Below, in pieces: positions 6,868-11,879 of a DNA stretch of 11,879 bases. Numbering within the stretch: the first letter of the stretch is position 1; each line of letters begins with the position of its first letter. Under the pieces are notes generated by a model. The model saw only the letters and a list, made by a program, of their open reading frames with translations. It did not search any database and had not been told where the DNA came from. The position numbers and the translations under genes are program-made. Source of the DNA: Nitrospira sp. (lineage in GTDB: Bacteria; Nitrospirota; Nitrospiria; Nitrospirales; Nitrospiraceae); the NCBI GenBank assembly GCA_024998705.1, contig JACOEF010000008.1, forward strand, positions 1 through 11,879, in the 5' to 3' direction.

Positions 6868-7471
6868 CACCAGCCTTGAGGAAGAAGTTTCCCTCTGAGT
6901 TTTTACCCTGAATAATATCTTCATAGGGAACGGGAATCTGAACCTGCTTCGGTTGCCCTTGACCATTTGGAACAACTCTCAGCACATGGATCTTGTTTCT
7001 CGACGCAAATGTTGTGAAACCTCCGGCAAGCGAGATCCCTTGCAACACTGTCGCATAAGACTTCAATGGCACCTTCCCGGGTTTTGACACTTCACCAAGA
7101 ACATACACATAGTAACTATTTACTTCCTTCACTTGTACCGAGACGGTTGGATTCGACATGAACTCCGCCAAGCCATCCGCAATTCGTTTGGCCAGTACAT
7201 TCGACGTCATTCCCGCTGCCTGAACATCACCGATCAGCGGCATTGAAATTTTCCCATCAGGCCGAATGATGACTTCTCGTGAGAGCTCCTGATTTCGCCA
7301 AACGTTCACAACCAGAACATCCTCCGGCCCCAGCAAGAATTCATTCGGAGGAATATACGTGACATTGAAGTCTATCTGCTCATTCCCGATCCAGCACCCC
7401 GGGAGAGTGAGAAGAAAACTAACAGCAATACATACCCCCCCCCGTAACCATCTGCAACCGAAAGTTTTCAA
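6848..7471 (-). CDS. Wza-like polysaccharide export lipoprotein (second paralogue)
   Basis: The best start is TTG at 7471: AAAGGAG lies eight bases upstream, and the resulting N-terminus MKTFGCRWLRGGVCIAVSFL then LTLPGC is a lipoprotein signal peptide with Cys as the acylation site. Starts further upstream (ATG 7504 or 7573) lack a good ribosome binding site, and the second would overlap the previous gene. The mature protein has the polysaccharide export domain (LLGPEDVLVVNVWRNQELS, RPDGKISMPLIGDVQAAG, NPTVSVQVKEVNS) and an SLBB segment (YVLGEVSKPGKVPL, then GGFTTFASRNKIHVLRV). It ends FLKAGDVIVVP. Wza-family proteins form the periplasmic and outer-membrane channel for polymer. Length is about 207 residues, shorter than E. 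coli Wza. It is closely related to the upstream gene, so tandem duplication is likely. A run of nine Gs lies in its signal-peptide codons. Confidence 0.88.
   Translation of the reverse strand: MKTFGCRWLRGGVCIAVSFLLTLPGCWIGNEQIDFNVTYIPPNEFLLGPEDVLVVNVWRNQELSREVIIRPDGKISMPLIGDVQAAGMTSNVLAKRIADGLAEFMSNPTVSVQVKEVNSYYVYVLGEVSKPGKVPLKSYATVLQGISLAGGFTTFASRNKIHVLRVVPNGQGQPKQVQIPVPYEDIIQGKNSEGNFFLKAGDVIVVP
7435..7443 (-). repeat. Nine-G homopolymer in the lipoprotein signal-peptide codons
   Basis: The minus strand carries GGGGGGGGG within CGG GGG GGG GTA (Arg-Gly-Gly-Val), about ten codons after the TTG start of the export lipoprotein. The current length keeps the gene in frame. A change of one base would put nearly the whole protein out of frame. 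With equal base use, a run this long is expected well under once in 12 kb counting both strands. Confidence 0.9.
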
Positions 7472-7532
7472 TTTCCCAACTCCTTTGGCTCGCCCCAGCG
7501 ACATGCACCCGTACAATTCTAGCAAATGGACT

Positions 7533-8234
7533 TCACCTTGACGGTAATACGACCATTGTTTCAGAGGGCACAACGATCTGATCTCCCGGTTTTAACTCTA
7601 TGTTTTGATCTGAGCCATCTCTCAGCACGATATCGTCATAACTCGCCTTAATCTTGTTCAACCCCTCACCATCTTTTCCGAACCGAAATACCACAATTTT
7701 GTTGCGAGCAGCCACCTGCGTAAAGCCATGAGCAATCGTGATTGCTTGCAGCAGTGTGGTCTTACTTGTCAGAGGATACTTACCGGGAGCATTCACCTCT
7801 CCCAACACATAAATTTGATAACTATTGACCTCCCGGACTAGGATCGAAACCGTCGGGTTTTCCATATAAGATTTGAGCCGTGCGGAGATCTCGTCAGTTA
7901 ATTGCGCCGCTGTCCGCCCGACTGCCGACACATCACCGATAAGGGGGAGCGAAATCCGACCATCAGGGCGAACCTGAACTTGCTTAGAAAGATCCGCGTT
8001 CTTCCACACCGTAATTTCCAAGACGTCTTCAGGCCCCATAATGTAATCTGGAGTCACCGTAAGGGATGATTTTTCCGCCCCCTCTCCCCCGTGCCGTACA
8101 CCGGCAGGGTTTGTCCCCTGGGATGGGCCAGCCACCAAGGTCAATTTTGGCGCCTGCTCAAATTGGCTAGCATGCGCGATACTTCCCAAGCTCCCCACGA
8201 GAACAATAGTGCTAAGTAACGCCTTACCATTCAT
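7533..8234 (-). CDS. Polysaccharide export protein with Sec signal peptide (first paralogue)
   Basis: This 233-residue protein starts at ATG 8234 with AGGAG eight bases upstream. The N-terminus MNGKALLSTIVLVGSLGSIA ends in an AHA-S signal-peptidase I type site, with no lipobox. After a low-complexity linker (about 25-62) comes the polysaccharide export domain: DYIMGPEDVLEITVWKNADL (63-82), RPDGRISLPLIGDVSAVG (89-106) and NPTVSILVREVNS (126-138). An SLBB-like segment follows: IYVLGEVNAPGKYPL (141-155), then HGFTQVAARNKIVVF (169-183) and PGDQIVVPS (216-224). It is the first gene of the export operon and lies 61 bp before its lipoprotein paralogue. The family forms Wza-type export channels. Without a lipid anchor this copy probably acts in the periplasm or partners the lipoprotein copy; that division is inference. 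Confidence 0.9.
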   Translation of the reverse strand: MNGKALLSTIVLVGSLGSIAHASQFEQAPKLTLVAGPSQGTNPAGVRHGGEGAEKSSLTVTPDYIMGPEDVLEITVWKNADLSKQVQVRPDGRISLPLIGDVSAVGRTAAQLTDEISARLKSYMENPTVSILVREVNSYQIYVLGEVNAPGKYPLTSKTTLLQAITIAHGFTQVAARNKIVVFRFGKDGEGLNKIKASYDDIVLRDGSDQNIELKPGDQIVVPSETMVVLPSR

Positions 8235-8405
8235 TAGTTATTCTCCTGAAGAAATTCCAACTACCATTTGCAACAACGACTAATCATCTGGCTTCCCAGC
8301 AAAAACAGAACGTTCGATCCTGCAACAAAGGATGCCACGTTTCCCAATGGAGGGGATTACACTTCTCTGGTCCAGCGGAATAGCTCATAGATCTGAGAGG
8401 CTGGG

Positions 8406-8432
8406 AAGGGACCTTTCATCAAAGAAACCCTT
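8406..8432. repeat. Interrupted inverted repeat in the export operon leader
   Basis: AAGGG (8406-8410) and CCCTT (8428-8432) enclose CTTT (8413-8416) and AAAG (8421-8424) around a four-base loop. Together they give about nine base pairs with a small internal loop. It lies about 170-200 bp upstream of the first export gene. There is no T-run on either side, so it is not an intrinsic terminator. It could be a regulator binding site or a leader hairpin, or chance. Confidence 0.35.
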
Positions 8433-8715
8433 AACTACGCACCGATTGGCCACCAGCGTGGGGCTACTCAACCAGTCTTGATCATCGGAGTCTGTTCGAA
8501 ACTCATCAGCCTGCAGTTTGAGAACACTATCCCTTCGAGACACCTAGCAAACTTTTCCGGTTATTTCATTTACAATTTAATGACTTACAAATTTGATACC
8601 CGTACCCACCACAACTAAAACTAGGGCAACCTGCCAACAATCAACCCCGACTAATGGACTCTTCACAACGAACTACCTCTGAAGACTTAACCTAACAGCA
8701 GAATCGCCTGGGTGT

Positions 8716-8739
8716 GAGTATAGGAGTATAGAAGTACGA
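8716..8739 (+). repeat. Short 8-bp tandem repeats upstream of the regulator
   Basis: GAGTATAG occurs twice head to tail (8716-8723, 8724-8731), followed by a degenerate third unit AAGTACGA (8732-8739). A further pair of ACGAAC direct repeats follows at about 8735-8750. Such short iterated units in a divergent promoter region can be binding sites for a regulator. No factor can be named from sequence. Confidence 0.4.
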
Positions 8740-8791
8740 ACGTGAACGAACAATACCAATCATGTACGGATAGATTCCTCAAAAGTATAAT

Positions 8792-8820
8792 TTGACTACC
8801 TCGAAAGTATTATGTAGCAT
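8792..8820 (+). promoter_or_regulatory. Candidate sigma-70 promoter for the LuxR-type regulator
   Basis: TTGACT (8792-8797) is followed after exactly 17 bases by TAGCAT (8815-8820), which matches the -10 consensus at four of six positions. The predicted transcript would start near 8827, about 75 bases before the GTG start. The surroundings are AT-rich. The match is by eye only. Confidence 0.4.
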
Positions 8821-8830
8821 TACTAGTAAT
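8819..8830. promoter_or_regulatory. Perfect 12-bp palindrome over the predicted start of transcription
   Basis: ATTACTAGTAAT reads identically on both strands. It overlaps the end of the candidate -10 element and the predicted transcription start of the LuxR-type gene, which is the classic position of a repressor operator. The bound protein is unknown; the adjacent regulator itself is one candidate for autoregulation. Confidence 0.35.
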
Positions 8831-8901
8831 AAGCATATGTCTTAGGTTATCAGAAATAGCTCCATTGTCTAGAAAGACCAACGATCGTACGGAGTATCAC
8901 C

Positions 8902-9513
8902 GTGACTCAAAACGCTGTCAGCTCTCAGGAACCTGCAGATAACCTCGCCGACCAGCGCGCAGGCGCAGGGATCGTCGTTTTATCATCCTCGATGCAGCTT
9001 CTTCATATGAATCGCCAAGCCGCCGAGCTCTCCAAGCTCATCAATATGGCCGAGAACGGAGGTGCGCCTGCAAAGGCCGCTCAAGGGGTGCTGCCCTCGG
9101 CCTTGACCGAGCTCTGCACAGAGATCATGAAAGCCCTCCACGTTCGCACTGAGGCAAAGGATTGGGAGCAATTTGAGGTCAAGCGAATCGCGGGTAACCC
9201 AAATCAACCCGTGCTGCTCCGAGGATTTGGGCTCCCAGACAGGGGTGGAATCCAATATGCCCGCCTTGTTGTAACACTAGAAGAGCTTGGCCGACGCCAG
9301 CAACTCAATACCGATCAGGCCAAGGAACGGTTCCAGCTTACCAACAGAGAACAATCTGTTGTTGAAAACCTGGCTAAAGGATGGACTAACAAAGAAATAG
9401 CGAATGCGCTGAAAATCACCGAGCAGACCGTAAATGAACACATCAAACACATTATGCGTAAAACAAACTCCACAACTCGCACAGGAGTGCTCGTTCAGGT
9501 CTTTCGATCTTAG
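8902..9513 (+). CDS. LuxR-type helix-turn-helix transcriptional regulator with PAS-like N-terminus
   Basis: The 203-residue protein begins at GTG 8902, with GGAG seven bases upstream. Residues about 144-203 form a LuxR/FixJ-type DNA-binding domain: LTNREQSVVENLAKGWTNKE, IANALKITEQTVNEHIKHIM, then RKTNSTTRTGVLVQV. The N-terminal part (about 20-128) has a PAS-like opening, GAGIVVLSSSMQLLHMNRQA, and no response-regulator receiver domain, so it is probably not controlled by classical phosphotransfer. The signal it senses is unknown. It is transcribed away from the export operon across a shared control region, which makes that operon its most likely target; this is inferred from position. It faces the phosphonate genes, which run toward it on the other strand. 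Codon use looks ordinary and the gene is intact. Confidence 0.88.
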   Translation: MTQNAVSSQEPADNLADQRAGAGIVVLSSSMQLLHMNRQAAELSKLINMAENGGAPAKAAQGVLPSALTELCTEIMKALHVRTEAKDWEQFEVKRIAGNPNQPVLLRGFGLPDRGGIQYARLVVTLEELGRRQQLNTDQAKERFQLTNREQSVVENLAKGWTNKEIANALKITEQTVNEHIKHIMRKTNSTTRTGVLVQVFRS

Positions 9514-9773
9514 TCTTACACTCGCTATCCTGCCACAAGAAATTGACAGGTTCAATCAAAACACCTTACGGCCGCGGGCACACCGTTCCCCAATCGCGCA
9601 CCTAGTCCAGGACCGCATCCATTGACGCTGATACTCGGTATCTGCGCACAACCTTCTATACTGATTTAGCCGCCGCTCGATGGCATGGACGCCCACCTCT
9701 GTACCTTCCCACGGAGAAGATAGTCTCCCGCGTGGCTGGACGTCCGATCTCAACCACATCGCTTCAGAGTGGC

Positions 9774-10901
9774 TCAACTCTCCACAAAATCCATGAACGC
9801 ATTCTTATTCTGACTCGGAGTTGTGACTGGACGCCCGAGGTCCTTTCTGGCTCCACAGCGCACTCGAATCTCCAACAAGCTCGGACCGTTCGATCGCTGC
9901 AACTCCACTAGGCAAACATCAAGTTCTTGCTTAGTTTGAGCGCGAAAGACCGATTCGTACGCAGCAGCACGTGCAAAGCCCTGGATATCGACATCAAGTG
10001 CTACCGTTCGCTGCCCGCCGACCGAGTCATGAGCTCCATTGTTCAGCACGATATGCTTGAAGTTCCGTGCCTTGCGCACGCCGTTGATGGCAAGCGCCCC
10101 CATATGCATGAGAAGCGCGCCGTCACCATCAAGACAATAGACGGAGCGATCTGGTTTCTGGATGGCAATTCCCAAAGCAATCTGGGAAGCATGCCCCATG
10201 CCTCCCACAGTTAAGAAATCCCGTTGGTGGCCTTCGCCTCGCTGGTGCCGATACTCATACACTTCGCGAGAAGACATACCTGTGGTGGAGATTACCACAT
10301 CGCGGTCGCCCAAGAACCCAATCACTTGCTGGATCGCCGCCTCTCGGGAGAGTGAAAAATCCGGCTTATCAAGCCTAGGCAACGTGAAGGGCTGAAAGGT
10401 CCCCTTCTTAATGACGAGCGCAAACGGTGCACTGGCGTTTCGAACATGAGCCAGAGCATTCGCGAGCGCAACCGACGACTCGTCCGTCTCCGGCCCCAAA
10501 ATGGAATAGGGAATTTCCATCGCCTCGAGCATGGCAAGCATCACACGTCCCTGTTTTTTGTGTTGTGGTTCATCATGGACACCAGGTTCTCCTCGCCACC
10601 CAATCACAAGCACCAGAGGAACCGAATACACTTCGGGATCGGCCAGAGAGAGAAGAGGATTGACTATGTTTCCCAGTCCTGAATTCTGCAGATAAACCAG
10701 CGGAACCTTCCGTGTCGCGAGATGGTACCCCAGCGCCAACGCCACAGCCCCCCCTTCGTTGGCACTGATGATGTGCTGACCGGAACGGGACACATGCTCA
10801 AGGCAGGCACAGAAATCCTTTAACAGAGAATCCGGCACTCCAGTAAAGAACTCCACCCCATTAACTTGAAGATGTTGAATAAACGCTTGTGGGTCAATCA
10901 T
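9774..10901 (-). CDS. aepY: Phosphonopyruvate decarboxylase (thiamine diphosphate enzyme)
   Basis: The 375-residue enzyme converts phosphonopyruvate to phosphonoacetaldehyde, the irreversible step that pulls forward PEP mutase in phosphonate synthesis. The N-terminal Pyr domain has FFTGVPDSLLKDF (18-30), the cofactor-activating Glu in SANEGGAVALALGYH (46-60), and LQNSGLGNIVNPLLSL (71-86). The C-terminal PP domain has the ThDP motif GDGALLMHMGAL (259-270) ending in NNGAHDSVGGQ (287-297). It finishes with a RKDLGRP block. Length and motifs match the phosphonopyruvate rather than the sulfopyruvate branch. The ATG at 10901 has GGAG about ten bases upstream. It lies 114 bp after the PEP mutase fusion on the same strand, giving the first two steps of the pathway in order. 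No transaminase or dehydrogenase for the next step is visible downstream. Confidence 0.92.
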   Translation of the reverse strand: MIDPQAFIQHLQVNGVEFFTGVPDSLLKDFCACLEHVSRSGQHIISANEGGAVALALGYHLATRKVPLVYLQNSGLGNIVNPLLSLADPEVYSVPLVLVIGWRGEPGVHDEPQHKKQGRVMLAMLEAMEIPYSILGPETDESSVALANALAHVRNASAPFALVIKKGTFQPFTLPRLDKPDFSLSREAAIQQVIGFLGDRDVVISTTGMSSREVYEYRHQRGEGHQRDFLTVGGMGHASQIALGIAIQKPDRSVYCLDGDGALLMHMGALAINGVRKARNFKHIVLNNGAHDSVGGQRTVALDVDIQGFARAAAYESVFRAQTKQELDVCLVELQRSNGPSLLEIRVRCGARKDLGRPVTTPSQNKNAFMDFVES

Positions 10902-11015
10902 GCCGCCAGATCTCCAAAGGCGTACGCTTCGTATAACCTGAAATAATATGTATTTATACTACAGATAGGTTTTCATCCACCGTGATCACATCACCAACTC
11001 AATGTAAGCGAACAC

Positions 11016-11879
11016 TCAGAAATTGCCAGCCTGGACAACATCCTCCAGACTGTTGATATCCAACCAGTGACCGACCGTATATAACACACGAATCGGAACG
11101 TCCCGTTTCAGGAGTTCCTGCAGCAATTGCGGAATACCGGCCCGTCGATTCGCTGGATCGGCAAGCATGTCTAACAGGAGATCATTCACCTGGCTCGCTG
11201 CGATGGAAGAGAGCTTCAGAAATCCCATCCAGACTCCATGGATCGACTCTTCAGGGACAGTCCGCCCCAATTGTTTGAGATGGATTTTGGCATTGAAGGC
11301 TCTCCGTGAATTCGGGATGGAGCATTCGGCAAAACCATCGAGGCGGGCATAACTGCTCTGATCCTTCCAATTGCTGTCGACGAACACGACGCAGTCATCC
11401 TGCTCCTGGCATAACGCCTGCGGAATATACTTATTGAACAGGACGTCCCCATACGAAATTATCGTCGGCTGAAAACGCCCCTTTCTGGATTGCAGCGCCT
11501 GGGACAAAGAAGCCAATTCGCCGGTCTCAGCAAAATCGCGATTATCGATGTACGTCAAATTGGGGAGAGTCACGGCCTCTTTCTTATAGCCGCGGACCAC
11601 GAGAATATCTTTAATCCCGACGGCATTATACGCATCGACAATGCGGCTCAGGATCGGAACCCCCTGCACTTTCACCATGGTCTTGGGTTGCTCCTCGGTC
11701 AACGCCCCCAATTCCTCACCACGGGAGGCGGCCAATACCACCGCTGAAGTACCCTCGGCACCTCGAGGGAGATACCGTTCCTCCGCCTCCAGCAACTCTG
11801 CGGCATTCTGCAGTCGAAATATTTCCGAGACCGGCGCGACCTTATCCTCAATGGAGAGGAGATGCTCGCTCTCCTTCAA
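11016..11879 (-). CDS. aepX: PEP mutase-nucleotidyltransferase fusion, C-terminal part (cut by window edge)
   Basis: The frame is open at the right edge, so the start lies outside. The first 38 or so visible residues (VAPVSEIFRLQNAAELLEAE, then ERYLP) are the C-terminal end of a phosphoenolpyruvate mutase. A nucleotidyltransferase domain follows: AVVLAASRGEELGALTEEQP then KTMVKVQGVPIL, VVRGYKKEAV, the acidic metal-site region SYGDVLFNK, and the end GHWLDINSLEDVVQAGNF. PEP mutase rearranges PEP to phosphonopyruvate, which the adjacent decarboxylase then uses. The fused domain belongs to the family that activates phosphonates or phosphocholine with CTP, so a CMP-phosphonate for transfer to glycan or lipid is expected. 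That specificity is inferred. It ends with TGA and is intact in the visible part. Confidence 0.88.
   Translation of the reverse strand: MKESEHLLSIEDKVAPVSEIFRLQNAAELLEAEERYLPRGAEGTSAVVLAASRGEELGALTEEQPKTMVKVQGVPILSRIVDAYNAVGIKDILVVRGYKKEAVTLPNLTYIDNRDFAETGELASLSQALQSRKGRFQPTIISYGDVLFNKYIPQALCQEQDDCVVFVDSNWKDQSSYARLDGFAECSIPNSRRAFNAKIHLKQLGRTVPEESIHGVWMGFLKLSSIAASQVNDLLLDMLADPANRRAGIPQLLQELLKRDVPIRVLYTVGHWLDINSLEDVVQAGNF

Larger units (their letters stand above)
8235..8901. other. 667-bp divergent intergenic control region
   Basis: The region separates the export operon (minus) from the LuxR-type gene (plus) and should hold promoters for both. I see no open frame of note. It contains an interrupted inverted repeat at 8406-8432, short tandem repeats at 8716-8739, a plausible sigma-70 promoter for the regulator at 8792-8820 and a perfect 12-bp palindrome at 8819-8830. 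The part near the regulator (about 8760-8850) is AT-rich. For the export operon I could not find a convincing sigma-70 promoter; a sigma-54-like sequence at 8321-8337 has the wrong spacing. Confidence 0.6.

Noticed and set aside
8321..8337. Sigma-54-like sequence TGGCATCCTTTGTTGCA upstream of the export operon
   Set aside because: There are 11 bases between the GG and GC elements instead of the strict 10, so it is probably not functional.
8292..8408. Inverted pair GCTGGGAAG (8400-8408) and CTTCCCAGC (8292-8300)
   Set aside because: A 9-bp inverted match in a 660-bp region is likely by chance, and the 100-bp spacing gives no clear structure.
9709..9735. Hairpin between the convergent regulator and decarboxylase genes as a terminator
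   Set aside because: CCAC-GGAGA pairs with TCTCC-GTGG only with a three-base bulge, and no T-run follows on either strand.
9556..9777. Minus-strand frame of 73 codons overlapping the decarboxylase stop
   Set aside because: Its start is a TTG with a poorly placed purine stretch, the product is Arg-rich and unlike any family I know, and nothing shows it is a phosphonate transaminase or any other next-step enzyme.
10748..10754. Seven-G run in the decarboxylase gene as a third phase-variable tract
   Set aside because: The codons encode the conserved Glu-Gly-Gly-Ala cofactor site, and a run of seven is expected about once by chance in a window of this size.
10982..10994. GTGATCACATCAC palindromic sequence between the two phosphonate genes
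   Set aside because: It resembles half of a CRP-type site, but the spacing is wrong and the core palindrome is only 8 bp.

Overview
The window is a surface-polysaccharide locus of a Gram-negative bacterium. Outer-membrane export proteins, an outer-membrane beta-barrel, a Wzz/BY-kinase and a deacetylase of the type found in PEP-CTERM/exosortase (XrtA) exopolysaccharide loci point to a free-living environmental organism. The protein style resembles Nitrospira/Nitrospirota, but that is an impression and no marker gene here proves it. TGA, TAA and TAG are all used as stops, so the genetic code is standard. I found no rRNA, tRNA, CRISPR array or insertion sequence.

Layout, left to right. Positions 1-199 (minus strand) hold the start of rfbF, glucose-1-phosphate cytidylyltransferase, cut by the window edge. 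Positions 200-924 have no confident gene, only a possible decayed reading frame. Positions 925-8234 (minus) form one tightly packed operon, read from 8234 downward: a polysaccharide export protein with an ordinary signal peptide; a second, lipoprotein-type paralogue; an outer-membrane beta-barrel; a Wzz-like chain-length protein; a tyrosine autokinase; an undecaprenyl-phosphate sugar transferase; and a polysaccharide deacetylase. Most joints are overlaps or gaps of a few bases. A 667-bp divergent intergenic region follows, then a plus-strand LuxR-type regulator (8902-9513), which is a natural candidate to control the operon. Convergent to it on the minus strand are phosphonopyruvate decarboxylase (9774-10901) and the C-terminal part of a PEP mutase-nucleotidyltransferase fusion (11016 to the window edge).

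How the parts fit. The sugar transferase would load the first sugar onto undecaprenyl phosphate. Wzz and the BY-kinase would control chain length and export. The two Wza-like proteins and the barrel would carry polymer across the periplasm and outer membrane, and the deacetylase would modify it. The PEP mutase fusion and decarboxylase make phosphonoacetaldehyde, and the fused nucleotidyltransferase suggests a CMP-activated phosphonate that could decorate a glycan or lipid. RfbF supplies CDP-glucose for deoxysugars.

The most notable observations are lesions and unstable tracts in the export operon. The Wzz and kinase frames are two halves of one Wzz-kinase fusion, split at a run of six Gs. The deacetylase has an in-frame TGA where family members have Trp, which removes the catalytic N-terminus. 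The lipoprotein gene carries a run of nine Gs inside its signal-peptide codons. This could mean decay, phase variation or, for the G runs, sequence error; the sequence alone cannot decide.
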